Assembly (NCBI GenBank): GCA_964415365.1
Contig: CAYPYW010000027.1
Span: 1 to 30,611, forward strand
DNA: 30,611 bases
Origin: Hydromicrobium sp964415365
GTDB taxonomy: Bacteria; Actinomycetota; Humimicrobiia; Humimicrobiales; Humimicrobiaceae
Direction: 5' to 3'
This document shows positions 1-8,470 of the stretch, one piece after another; positions within the stretch are counted from its first letter, which is position 1; each line of letters opens with the position of its first letter. A program made the translations under genes and the position numbers. Below the pieces are notes generated by a model that worked only from the letters and a program-made list of their open reading frames with translations, searched no databases and had not been told where the DNA came from.

Positions 1-265
1 TAGAATTTCCATAACTTGAAACAGCCATAAAATCAAAAGTAACCGGTATTTTAATCTCGCGGCAAATATCAGCAACAAAAATAAAAGAACCTCTTAAAAC
101 CGATACCAGAACAGGATTTTTATCCTTATAATCCCTGGTGATCTGTCGCCCTAATTTTCTTACTCTCCTGTGCAGCTTTTCTTCATCTATGAGTACTTTT
201 ACTTTTATATTATTGTATATTAGAACTTTTTCACCATTGACTATTTTGAACTTATATAATCCCAT
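1..265 (-). CDS. hpt: Hypoxanthine phosphoribosyltransferase, 5' part (cut by window edge)
   Basis: Purine salvage enzyme that transfers phosphoribose from PRPP to hypoxanthine or guanine in the cytosol. Only the first 88 codons are present; the gene runs off the left edge. Translating the minus strand from the ATG at 265 gives a protein with VLVSVLRGSFIFVADI at about residues 53-68, then DFMAVSSYGNS, the classic start of the HPRT fold. A Shine-Dalgarno GGAG lies 8 bases before the ATG. It sits 50 bases downstream of tilS on the same strand, the common tilS-hpt pairing, often followed by ftsH. The PRPP-binding loop lies outside the window. Confident on family; guanine versus hypoxanthine preference cannot be read. 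Confidence 0.9.
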   Translation of the reverse strand, partial: MGLYKFKIVNGEKVLIYNNIKVKVLIDEEKLHRRVRKLGRQITRDYKDKNPVLVSVLRGSFIFVADICREIKIPVTFDFMAVSSYGNS

Positions 266-315
266 TAATCACTCCGATAAAAATACAATTTTATTAAATC
301 ATATATAAATCATTT

Positions 316-1809
316 TTAAAATAACTTCAAATGCAAAACCTCTTTTGTATCCCTGGTTATCCTTACCCGGTCATCAATTCTGTATTTCCCCACCCATACT
401 ATTTTTTCTCCGTCTATAAATACAGGGATTAATTTTCTCAAATGTACCGGAATTTTGCTGTCAATAAAAAAATCCTGCAGTTTCTTCTCGCCTCCCATAC
501 CCAGAGGATAAAATTTATCTCCCTTTTTCCAATTTCTTACTTTCAGTGGAGGTTTGACCCTGGCATAATCCAGAAAAGCTTCTGTATCCTTAGCTTTATC
601 AAATTTTATTTTATCCTTACCCAGTTTCAATAGCTCTGATGACAATTCCAGATTAAAACCTTTTAACTTCATTCTGGCACCAATCTTTATCTCCTTTTCT
701 CTCTTACCTGTGCTTTTCTTTCTGTTTGTCCTTAGAAACTGTCTGAACTCATCCGGCAGGAGTTTGATATAATCAATATTAACAAAATAAATATAATTTC
801 CTATTTTAAAAACTCTTATTTTCTCTCCAGGCTGGATAATCTTACTTTCTCCTCCTGAAAAACATATACCTAAAATGTCATCTATATTCCTAAAGCTTAC
901 ATCTTCCAGGTTCCCATTTATCATTTCTACTGCCAATAACACAATCCTTCTCTGAACAGCCCTTGGTTCTCTTTGAATTTTTAAAGCAGGTATCTTAACC
1001 AGAGCAGGGTGCTTGACGACTCCGCTTCTTTTTACAGAAGCTATCTCAGCTACCCTGGCCGCCGAGTAATTCTTTAAAAATTCGTCTTCATCCTTCAATA
1101 TGTTTATGGATCTCAATATATTGGATTTAAAGGATTCCCGGAAATGTCTGTTTATAAATGGTATAAGAATATTCCTTACCCTGTTTCTGAAATATACATT
1201 CTCAAGATTAGTTCTATCCACACAATAGGATATTTTCTTATCTTCTAAATAAGAAATAATATCTTTCCTGAAAATATCAATAAGGGGTCTTATAAATTTA
1301 CCACTAGCCGGCTTTATGCCGGAAAGACCCTTGACTCCTGAACCCCTCAGCAAGTGCATAAAAAAAGTCTCTACATTATCGTCAGCATTATGGCCGACAG
1401 CAATTTTCTTTATATCGTTTCTGCCCGAAATTTCCAGCAATTTTTCCATTCTTATCTTCCGTGCTCCCTCCTGGAAGGAAAACTTGTTTAACTTGCACCA
1501 CCCTGCCACATCTATTTTTTGCCTGAATAATTCAATTTCCAATTCCTCACATAATTTTTCTACGAACAAAGCATCTCTGGCAGACTCCCCGTTCCTGGTC
1601 ATATGGTCCAGGCAATAACCAAAAAGAGTCAAATTCATAAATGGACGTATAAGACAAAGTAAATGGGTTAAAAATACAGAATCAGGCCCACCTGAGATAG
1701 AAATTAATATTCTATCTCCGCCTTTTATCATGTCGTAAGATTCTATAGTTTTCAATGCTCTGGAAATAATCTTATCTCTGGCAAACTTGCATTTATATAT
1801 CTCTTCCAT
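316..1809 (-). CDS. tilS: tRNA(Ile)-lysidine synthase TilS
   Basis: Ligates lysine to C34 of the CAU-anticodon tRNA-Ile so that it reads AUA; an essential cytosolic tRNA-modifying ATPase. The PP-loop SGGPDS is at about residues 39-44 counted from the ATG at 1809, followed by the family motif GHNADDNVETF. The C-terminal TilS domain is present, with KGDKFYPLGMGGEKKLQDFF and a VWVGKYRIDDRVRIT-type ending. The frame stays open upstream to a TTG at 1839 that directly abuts the ymdB stop, but that TTG has no ribosome-binding site. The ATG at 1809 has GGCGGTG about 10 bases upstream, so I prefer it (497 aa, a normal full length). It lies between ymdB and hpt and is probably co-transcribed with both. 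Confidence 0.93.
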   Translation of the reverse strand: MEEIYKCKFARDKIISRALKTIESYDMIKGGDRILISISGGPDSVFLTHLLCLIRPFMNLTLFGYCLDHMTRNGESARDALFVEKLCEELEIELFRQKIDVAGWCKLNKFSFQEGARKIRMEKLLEISGRNDIKKIAVGHNADDNVETFFMHLLRGSGVKGLSGIKPASGKFIRPLIDIFRKDIISYLEDKKISYCVDRTNLENVYFRNRVRNILIPFINRHFRESFKSNILRSINILKDEDEFLKNYSAARVAEIASVKRSGVVKHPALVKIPALKIQREPRAVQRRIVLLAVEMINGNLEDVSFRNIDDILGICFSGGESKIIQPGEKIRVFKIGNYIYFVNIDYIKLLPDEFRQFLRTNRKKSTGKREKEIKIGARMKLKGFNLELSSELLKLGKDKIKFDKAKDTEAFLDYARVKPPLKVRNWKKGDKFYPLGMGGEKKLQDFFIDSKIPVHLRKLIPVFIDGEKIVWVGKYRIDDRVRITRDTKEVLHLKLF

Positions 1810-1839
1810 TTTAGAACTCACACCGCCGGTTAAAATCAA

Positions 1840-2625
1840 CTATCTAGCAGCTACAAAATTTATCCTGGTTATATTATTTGCTTTACCACTTCTTTCATCA
1901 ATATCAACCACAACTGCGTTAATTAAATAATCATCTTCCGCAACTGTAAATTTCTGTGGCATTATCTTTAAAAACCTTTCAATTATATTCTCTTTCTTCA
2001 CTCCAATAACTGAATCCCTTGGTCCAACCATGCCCACATCGGTTATATACGCAGTACCCCCGGGAAGTATTCTCTCGTCAGCAGTTTGAACATGTGTATG
2101 AGTGCCCACCAGTACACTCACTTTACCATCAAGGTACCATCCCATAGCAACTTTTTCAGAAGTAACCTCAGCATGAAAATCAACAACTATTATCGGCGTC
2201 TCTTCTTTCACATATTTCAGAATCTTGTCAATACATCTGAATGGACAATCCAGATATTCTATAAAGACTCTGCCACAAATATTTATCACAGCAACTTTAT
2301 TATTTCTTTTGTCAGACATAATATAATATCCTTTTCCGGGAGTGCCGGGAGGATAATTTGCTGGTTTTAAGAGCCGGGGTTGCTGATCAAGGTAATCATA
2401 TATTTCTTTCTTCTTATATATATGATTCCCTGATGTCAAAACATCTACTCCCATATTCAATAACGTGTCACAAATATCCGGAGTAATTCCTATTCCCCCT
2501 GCCGCATTTTCTCCATTGGCAATAACAACATCCGCATTATTTTCCTTTATAATTCCCGGCAGTTCCCTTTTCAAGACCTCTCTTCCAGGTTTTCCAAAAA
2601 CATCCCCTAAAAATAATACTTTCAA
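1840..2625 (-). CDS. ymdB: YmdB-family metallophosphoesterase (TIGR00282 type)
   Basis: Calcineurin-like metallophosphoesterase of the YmdB family; characterised members hydrolyse 2',3'-cyclic nucleotides with a dinuclear metal centre. Visible metal-ligand motifs are GDVFGKPG (D8), ANGENAAGG (E39, N40), TSGNH (N67, H68), DFHAE (H151) and GTHTHVQTAD (H176, H178). At 261 aa it has the usual family length and looks intact. The stop codon TAG is immediately followed by the open end of the tilS frame, so the two are almost certainly in one transcript. In Firmicutes this gene usually follows rny, which is not seen here; the upstream gene is a small lipoprotein 67 bases away. Confidence 0.92.
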   Translation of the reverse strand: MKVLFLGDVFGKPGREVLKRELPGIIKENNADVVIANGENAAGGIGITPDICDTLLNMGVDVLTSGNHIYKKKEIYDYLDQQPRLLKPANYPPGTPGKGYYIMSDKRNNKVAVINICGRVFIEYLDCPFRCIDKILKYVKEETPIIVVDFHAEVTSEKVAMGWYLDGKVSVLVGTHTHVQTADERILPGGTAYITDVGMVGPRDSVIGVKKENIIERFLKIMPQKFTVAEDDYLINAVVVDIDERSGKANNITRINFVAAR

Positions 2626-2692
2626 TTTATACCTTTCTGGTTTTAATTTTTATAAATTATATCTTCAGGCTTAACTTTTAATTTATAATCCT

Positions 2693-3166
2693 TTAATTCC
2701 AAAATACTACCTTCCAGCTTTCATCCTCTTCTCTTACAAGAGATACTTCAATATCTTTAAATACTTTTTCTTCTCCATCATAGGAATCGGTCAAATCCAT
2801 CCCCACTACAGCTAAATCATCTTTAATTTCAACCCAATCAATATTTATAGAGACAATATCCGTAACATTCTTAAACTCTTCATAAAAATTATCCAGATTC
2901 CCCCGGGATTTATCTTTACTGCTTAAATACTCATACGCTTTCTCATATTCTTTATCTATGAGTAAACTAAAAAATGTATTTACAACTTCAATTACCTCAT
3001 TCATTTCATCTTCAGATGTAAATTTTTCTGTAATGAAGTTTTTTACATTTGAAAAAAGGGTACAGCCAGAAAGATTAATACATAAAGAAAGGGCTAAAAT
3101 AAGCAAAAAGCTTCTGCTGAGTAATATTTTACGTTTATGTCTTTTAAGAAAAGCAAGTCTTCTCAT
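2693..3166 (-). CDS. Small predicted lipoprotein with NTF2/DUF4878-like body
   Basis: No specific family is recognised. The 157-aa product has a basic N-terminus (RRLAFLKRHKRK), a hydrophobic stretch at about residues 19-31 and a lipobox LSGC with the cysteine at residue 35, so it should be exported and lipidated. The mature part has the look of an NTF2-like or DUF4878-type domain: a helix (VVNTFFSLLIDKEYEKAYEYL) followed by strands and a terminal WKVVFWN. Such proteins are usually of unknown role at the cell surface. AAGGAT lies about 12 bases before the ATG. It is on the same strand as ymdB-tilS and may head that operon. The fold assignment is an inference from the pattern alone. Confidence 0.7.
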   Translation of the reverse strand: MRRLAFLKRHKRKILLSRSFLLILALSLCINLSGCTLFSNVKNFITEKFTSEDEMNEVIEVVNTFFSLLIDKEYEKAYEYLSSKDKSRGNLDNFYEEFKNVTDIVSINIDWVEIKDDLAVVGMDLTDSYDGEEKVFKDIEVSLVREEDESWKVVFWN

Positions 3167-3515
3167 TACAAAATGGATCCTTTAAAATCTTCTTTCTATA
3201 TTTATAGTTCCACAAAAATTTCAGAACTCAACAATGTAAGTAATTATCTTTAAAATATACATAAATTATAATTTAAAATCGAGTTTAATAAAAATTTATA
3301 AGAACTTATTTCTGGATCACCGCTCTATAATCACCAAAAGTCAACATATTTTAGATTATCAGATTCAAAGAGCATTATAAGACGTGATTAATATCCTACA
3401 TTAATTGACTCTTTTTATTAAACACTTCTCTAGCAGTCCGGAGGTTGAAAAAAGATTGGATTTAAAAGTAGATTCTTAATGTCATTTTTGAGGAAAAGCT
3501 AAAACCATCTAAATT
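3167..3515. other. Intergenic stretch without a recognisable gene
   Basis: About 350 bases between the lipoprotein gene and the initiator tRNA. No open frame with a ribosome-binding site or recognisable protein similarity was found on either strand. It should contain the promoter of the lipoprotein-ymdB-tilS-hpt operon and the 3' trailer of the tRNA, but I could not pick a convincing promoter or terminator. Confidence 0.5.
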
Positions 3516-3592
<77 letters not shown>

Positions 3593-3636
3593 CCGTACTG
3601 AACAATTTATAATTTACTTTCTCACCGCAGAAACCT

Positions 3637-3664
3637 ATTATAATGATTTTTATTTTTTTTTCAA
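3637..3664 (-). promoter_or_regulatory. Sigma-70-type promoter of tRNA-fMet
   Basis: On the minus strand, TTGAAA (3659-3664), a 16-base spacer and a perfect TATAAT (3637-3642). Transcription would start near 3630, about 37 bases before the mature tRNA 5' end. It lies between the permease stop and the tRNA, so the tRNA can be transcribed independently. Confidence 0.65.
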
Positions 3665-3677
3665 ACGACGATAATAA

Positions 3678-4982
3678 TTAGAAAAATCCAGTAATATATT
3701 TAACAAAAATTCCAATATTGGAAATCACAAGAGCAATTAGTGTAGCCGGTATTGCAAGTTTCAGCCACTTCCCCCATCCTATCGATTGACCCCTTTTCTC
3801 CATTGTAGTATATGCAACAACATTTGCCGAAGCTCCTATTGGAGTAAAATTACCTCCCATATCCAAACCCAGTGAGGTCGCCCAGACCAGTATCGACAGT
3901 GCTGGAACTCCCACAAATTTAACGATACTTTGCAGTATATACGACATGGAAAGAGCAAGTGGTACATTATCAACAACCCCGCTGGCAACACCAGAGCCCC
4001 AGATCAGTGTACTTAAAAGTCCCATATCGTTCCCCTTAAAAAGATTGGTAATATAACCTGCAACTATTTCTATCACTCCGGTATATTCCAGTGCACCTAC
4101 TACCATAAATAAGCCCATAAAGAATAATAATACTCCATAATCTACTTTTAATAGAATTTTCTCTGACCTCTTACCCAGAAAAGCTAACATAATAAAAGCA
4201 GGTACCATAGCAGCAAGAGGAATTTTAAGTGGAATATGAAGATATTCCTCTATGTAATCGTGAGTAACTAAAAAGAAAATTGCTGTTCCAAATGCAGCCA
4301 GCGCTATCTTAAGTTGCTTCTTATCTTCTATTGCTCTGGCAGGATCCATCTCATCAAGCTCCTTCCTCGGTATCTCTTCAGAAGGAGTAATTGATTTCCG
4401 GTTTACCAGATAACAGTACAGCAGAGTAACTGCTCCAGCCAGTATGGAAATAGGAGCATTATGAATCACAAAATCCCTAAAATAAAAACCAAGTTTTAAA
4501 CCCAGAATTACGTTAGGCGGATCACCAACCATGGTTGAGGCTCCTCCGATATTGGCCAGGATTACTTCTGTGATTATCAAAGGAGTTGCTTTTATCTTTA
4601 ATATTTTGCATATCTCATAGGTTAGAGTAGCAAAAAAGAGCATCACGGTAACACTATCCATAAAAGCCGAAAGCAGTGCCGTTATTACAGGGAAAAAGAT
4701 AAATATCTTTCGGGGAGAATATTTCAACCACCTGGCAAGTATCAGGGCTAAAAATGTAAAAAAACCTGCATCCGACAAGGCTGCGACCAGAATAAACATA
4801 CCAAATAGCAGCCCTATAGTTTCCCAGTTAATAAATCCTACAGCCTCATCTACGTTATAAACACCAAACAAAATTAAAAGTAAAGTACTGGCAAATGCAA
4901 CTACAGTTCTATTCACCTTTTCCGTAGCAATAATCACATAGGTTAGTGCAAAAATTATTACTGCAATTAAGGCTGGACTCAA
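3678..4982 (-). CDS. ArsB/NhaD-type (ion transporter superfamily) membrane permease
   Basis: Inner-membrane transporter of the ArsB/NhaD/citrate-permease superfamily (COG1055-like). The 434-aa protein is almost entirely hydrophobic with roughly 11-12 membrane spans. It carries the family signature ANIGGASTMVGDPPNVI at about residues 143-158, and a second GNFTPIGASANVVAY repeat near the C-terminus, the paired inverted-repeat signatures of this superfamily. Substrate cannot be told: Na+/H+ exchange, arsenite export or dicarboxylate transport are all possible, and no arsR or arsenic gene is nearby. The start is TTG at 4982: there is no alternative Met upstream of the first span, and GGAGAG sits just before it. 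It lies 82 bases downstream of prmC, so it may be the last gene of the rho-prfA-prmC transcript. Confidence 0.85.
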   Translation of the reverse strand: MSPALIAVIIFALTYVIIATEKVNRTVVAFASTLLLILFGVYNVDEAVGFINWETIGLLFGMFILVAALSDAGFFTFLALILARWLKYSPRKIFIFFPVITALLSAFMDSVTVMLFFATLTYEICKILKIKATPLIITEVILANIGGASTMVGDPPNVILGLKLGFYFRDFVIHNAPISILAGAVTLLYCYLVNRKSITPSEEIPRKELDEMDPARAIEDKKQLKIALAAFGTAIFFLVTHDYIEEYLHIPLKIPLAAMVPAFIMLAFLGKRSEKILLKVDYGVLLFFMGLFMVVGALEYTGVIEIVAGYITNLFKGNDMGLLSTLIWGSGVASGVVDNVPLALSMSYILQSIVKFVGVPALSILVWATSLGLDMGGNFTPIGASANVVAYTTMEKRGQSIGWGKWLKLAIPATLIALVISNIGIFVKYITGFF

Positions 4983-5064
4983 TCTCTCTCCTTTATACCT
5001 CTATCTTTTACCGAGTAAAAATCAGTAAAATCCTACCATCTAAATATCAAAAAAACAAACAATA

Positions 5065-5985
5065 CTATACTTTGATTGTCATAATACGGTCTCTCTGATT
5101 GTGATCCTTATCTACTACTATTTCCTTTGGATTAACGATACCTTCTGATATTTTTTTAAGTGGGGCACTTTTTTCAGGATCAATCTCAAACAAAATATAA
5201 CATAATTCAGAGGACAGGTAGGACTTTATTTTGTAAAGAATTTTTTCATATACTTCCAGGCCGGTCTCACCCGCTAGCAGAGCAGATTTTGGCTCGTACT
5301 CCTTTACTTCCCTGGGCAGATTTTTATAATTTTCTTCAGAAATGTAGGGAGGGTTTGAAATTATAAAGTTAATTTTTTCTCTGTAGTCCCTAAAAAAATC
5401 AGAATCTTCTCCCGGTACCAGGTCACATTCAATGAATCTTATATTTTCAAATTTAGCTTTATCAAGAATACTTTTAGCATTTTTCTCTGCTATTTCCAGT
5501 ACATCAGAGTCATTATCGGTCGCCATCACCTGCCAGGATGTGTCTGGCATTTTTAATTCATTGGAAACCTCATAAGCAATACTTATAGAAATTGCACCAC
5601 TTCCAGTACCAATCTCTAAAATATTAATTTTTTCCTTTTCCAGATTACCCTTTAAAAGTTGAAATGCCTTCTCTACCAAAAGCTCGGTTTCAGGTCTGGG
5701 TATTAACACCCTTCTATCCACATACAATTTTATTTTTCTAAAATATGCTTCTCTTAAGATGTACTGAATCGGGACGTGCTCAAGTCTTTCAAGAATATAC
5801 TTCTTATATACGGCAAGTTCCCGCTCATTTAGAACGTGATTATAATTTAAATACAGGTTTATTCTGGTTAGATTAAGAACTGAACTGAGCAGTAGTTCTG
5901 CAGACAACCTTGGCTGAGGAATATTTTTATTCTTAAAATAATTTATAGCCCAGTCTAAAATACTTTTTACATTCCATTTTTGCAA
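5065..5985 (-). CDS. prmC: Release factor N5-glutamine methyltransferase PrmC (HemK)
   Basis: Methylates the glutamine of the GGQ motif in peptide-chain release factors using S-adenosylmethionine. The N-terminal helical domain is followed by IPRPETELL (residues 95-103), the SAM-binding ILEIGTGSGAISIS (about 122-135) and the catalytic NPPY at residues 211-214, which binds the substrate glutamine side chain. At 306 aa it is slightly longer than average. The start is TTG at 5985, five bases after the prfA stop; no ATG or GTG exists nearby in frame, and AGG four bases upstream overlaps the end of prfA, implying translational coupling. Its neighbour prfA encodes its substrate, the standard bacterial arrangement. 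Confidence 0.95.
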   Translation of the reverse strand: MQKWNVKSILDWAINYFKNKNIPQPRLSAELLLSSVLNLTRINLYLNYNHVLNERELAVYKKYILERLEHVPIQYILREAYFRKIKLYVDRRVLIPRPETELLVEKAFQLLKGNLEKEKINILEIGTGSGAISISIAYEVSNELKMPDTSWQVMATDNDSDVLEIAEKNAKSILDKAKFENIRFIECDLVPGEDSDFFRDYREKINFIISNPPYISEENYKNLPREVKEYEPKSALLAGETGLEVYEKILYKIKSYLSSELCYILFEIDPEKSAPLKKISEGIVNPKEIVVDKDHNQRDRIMTIKV

Positions 5986-5990
5986 ATAAC

Positions 5991-7070
5991 CTAGGCCCCT
6001 ATCTTTTCTATTTTCTTCTCATTATCCGCATTTTTTAATGGATCTATTAACTGATCAAGATCGCCTTCCAGAATTTCATCAAGTTTATACAATGTCAAAT
6101 TTATTCTGTGATCAGTCACCCTGCCCTGGGGATAATTATAGGTTCTTATCCTTTCGCTTCTATCCCCGGTCCCAATCTGCAGCCTTCTTCTTTCAATCTG
6201 TTCGCTTATCTGCTTTTGTTCTTCTGCTTCTTTAAGCCTGGCTCTTAAAATCTTTAAAGCTTTTTCTTTATTTTGCAGCTGTGACTTTTCATCCTGGCAG
6301 GTCACTACCATACTGGTAGGAACATGAGTTATCCTGACCGCAGAATCTGTAGTGTTTACAGATTGTCCCCCTGGTCCACTGGAACGAAAAACGTCTATTC
6401 TTAAATCAGATGGGTCTATTTCAATATCTACCTCTTCAGCTTCCGGAAGCACAGCCACTGTAGCAGTAGAAGTATGGATTCTTCCCTGAGATTCAGTAGT
6501 AGGAACTCTCTGAACTCTATGTACTCCAGATTCATACTTCATAGTTCCGTAAGCTCCTTCCCCTTCAACCCCAAATATAATTTCCTTAAATCCGCCGATA
6601 CCAAGACCGCTGGAACTCAAGGTAGAATATCTCCATTTCCGGTTTTCAGCATATCTAGTATATAACCTGTAAAGAACCTCCGCAAACAACGCTGCTTCAT
6701 CTCCTCCTGCACCGGCTCTTATTTCAACTATAACATTTTTCTTGTCATTGGGATCTGCAGGAGTCAGAAGCAATTTTATTTTTTTCTCGAGCTTTTGCTT
6801 TTTATTATTGTTCTCCTTAAGTTCATCTTTGAGGAAACTTTTCATCTCTTCTTCTTTTTCCACCTTAAGCATTTCTTCCGCCTCTCTGATGGAAGAAAGA
6901 ACCTCCCTGTATTTCCTGGCAACGTTTACGATTTCTTCAATTTCAGCTATCTTCTTTCCATATTCTTTTAGTTTTTCGGGATTATGAGATACTTCCTGAT
7001 CAGAGAATTTTTCGGTAAGTTTTATATAATTATCTTCGTATGCTTTCAATTTATCCAATAGTACAGACAT
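5991..7070 (-). CDS. prfA: Peptide chain release factor 1
   Basis: Terminates translation at UAA and UAG in the ribosomal A site. The 359-aa protein has the tripeptide anticodon PTT (190-192, the PxT of RF1, not the SPF of RF2) in the context GVHRVQRVPTTESQGRIHTS. The catalytic GGQ is at 234-236 in SSGPGGQSVNT. The AGAGGDEAALFA segment at about 119-130 is also conserved. Length is normal. The start ATG is adjacent to the DUF1385 stop and the stop TAG is followed by prmC, so the three genes are tightly coupled. An intact RF1 and TAG stops in ordinary genes here argue that TAG is a true stop, which matters for reading the pseudogenes in the right half. Confidence 0.97.
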   Translation of the reverse strand: MSVLLDKLKAYEDNYIKLTEKFSDQEVSHNPEKLKEYGKKIAEIEEIVNVARKYREVLSSIREAEEMLKVEKEEEMKSFLKDELKENNNKKQKLEKKIKLLLTPADPNDKKNVIVEIRAGAGGDEAALFAEVLYRLYTRYAENRKWRYSTLSSSGLGIGGFKEIIFGVEGEGAYGTMKYESGVHRVQRVPTTESQGRIHTSTATVAVLPEAEEVDIEIDPSDLRIDVFRSSGPGGQSVNTTDSAVRITHVPTSMVVTCQDEKSQLQNKEKALKILRARLKEAEEQKQISEQIERRRLQIGTGDRSERIRTYNYPQGRVTDHRINLTLYKLDEILEGDLDQLIDPLKNADNEKKIEKIGA

Positions 7071-7961
7071 CTAACCCGCCCCCAGCGCTTTTTCCGCCTC
7101 CATAACCTTTTTAAACGAACTTATAGCCACCTCTAATTGAGCATCATCCGGCTCTCTGGTAGTAATCTTCTGGAGCAATAATCCAGGGTAAAAAAGTACA
7201 TTAACTATTTTGTATTTACTGAATTTACTTGCAAGCCTTATGAGCTCATATGAAATACCAGCAATAACCGGTATCAAAAGTATTCTTGAAATAATCCGCC
7301 ACATTATCGGCTGCTTCCCTAAAAGAGCAAATACCAATATTGCTACCACCATCACAATAAATAAAAAGCTTGTTCCACATCCCACATGTAAAGTGCTGTA
7401 TTTTCTGACATTTTCAGGTTTTAATTCTTCATTATTTCTATAGGCATGAATAGTTTTATGCTCTGCTCCATGGTATTGGAAGACTCTTTTTATATCCTTA
7501 AGCTGTGATACCAATAAAATATATATCAGAAAAAATCCTACTCTAATCAATCCCTCAATAAGATTGTAAACTATAATATTTGGAAAAAATCCCGAAAAGG
7601 TTCTGCCTATTACTGTAGGAAGTATAAAAAAAACACCTGCTGCAAATGCTACCGCGATTATTATAGATATAGTCATTTCCTTTTTAGAGAATTTTATCTC
7701 TGCTCCTGTAGCCTCACTAGCAGAATAGCTTAGAGCTTTAAACCCCAGCAACATGCTTTCAATAAGTGACATTATTCCCCGGATGAATATAAAACCAAAT
7801 ATCTTATTTTTGTTGCTTAAGGAACCATCATTAAAAAGTTTTGTAGATATAGTCTTATCAGGTCTTCTCACTGCAATAGCCCAGAAGTGTTTACTACGCA
7901 TCATGACACCTTCAATAACTGCCTGACCTCCTACCTGATACCTTTCATTAGTCTCAGACAT
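7071..7961 (-). CDS. DUF1385 (YqhQ-like) polytopic membrane protein
   Basis: Belongs to the DUF1385 family, conserved beside prfA/prmC and rpmE in many Gram-positive-type genomes; molecular function unknown. Conserved features are the N-terminal GGQAVIEGVMMRS, a central YHGAEHKTIHAY (about residues 163-174) with two histidines and a glutamate that could bind metal, and LHVGCGTSF. About four or five membrane spans are visible. The frame opens with GTG at 7970, but the ATG at 7961 has AGGTGA nine bases upstream, so I start there (296 aa). Its stop abuts the prfA start. The link to translation genes is positional only. Confidence 0.88.
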   Translation of the reverse strand: MSETNERYQVGGQAVIEGVMMRSKHFWAIAVRRPDKTISTKLFNDGSLSNKNKIFGFIFIRGIMSLIESMLLGFKALSYSASEATGAEIKFSKKEMTISIIIAVAFAAGVFFILPTVIGRTFSGFFPNIIVYNLIEGLIRVGFFLIYILLVSQLKDIKRVFQYHGAEHKTIHAYRNNEELKPENVRKYSTLHVGCGTSFLFIVMVVAILVFALLGKQPIMWRIISRILLIPVIAGISYELIRLASKFSKYKIVNVLFYPGLLLQKITTREPDDAQLEVAISSFKKVMEAEKALGAG

Positions 7962-8083
7962 CAAAATCACTCACCTATGAGTTCATCAATAACAGGTAAA
8001 TAACATAATCTGGCAGCTATCGCTACTGTCTTTTACGGTTCCTGGGTATATTTGATTGAATACCTTCATATAAGTATCCTTCT

Positions 8084-8290
8084 TTATTTTTTAGATTTTA
8101 CAAGTCTCTTTTTAAATCTTTCTACTCTTCCGCCAGAGTCAACTAGCTTCTGCCTGCCAGTATAAAAAGGATGACAATTAGAACATATTTCAACTCTTAT
8201 TTCTTTTTTCGTTGATCTGGTCTTAAAGGTGTTACCACAGGAACAGGTAACTGTGCAATCAACATATTCTGGGTGTATACCTTTTTTCAT
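8084..8290 (-). CDS. rpmE: 50S ribosomal protein L31, zinc-binding (C+) form
   Basis: Small ribosomal protein that bridges the large subunit and the head of the small subunit. The 68-aa product starts MKKGIHPEYV and has four zinc-ligand cysteines, C16 and C18 (CSCG) and C36 and C39 (CSNC), followed by HPFYTGRQKLVDSGGRVERF, the L31 signature. The presence of all four cysteines marks the zinc-containing form; a zinc-independent paralogue, if any, is not in the window. It lies between rho and the DUF1385 gene on the same strand, the usual rho-rpmE order. Confidence 0.96.
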   Translation of the reverse strand: MKKGIHPEYVDCTVTCSCGNTFKTRSTKKEIRVEICSNCHPFYTGRQKLVDSGGRVERFKKRLVKSKK

Positions 8291-8470
8291 GTTACTAAAT
8301 CCTTACTATTAATTTACTTATTATCCTTTATCTTAATTATTTCAAGCCATAAATATTAACATAAATATCATAAACCGTAAACATAGCTTTCTAAAATTAC
8401 GGGACTAAAAAACCGCAAAGATCTATATGAAATAGATAATGAGATTTTAATTGGTTAGTTAAGTTACAGG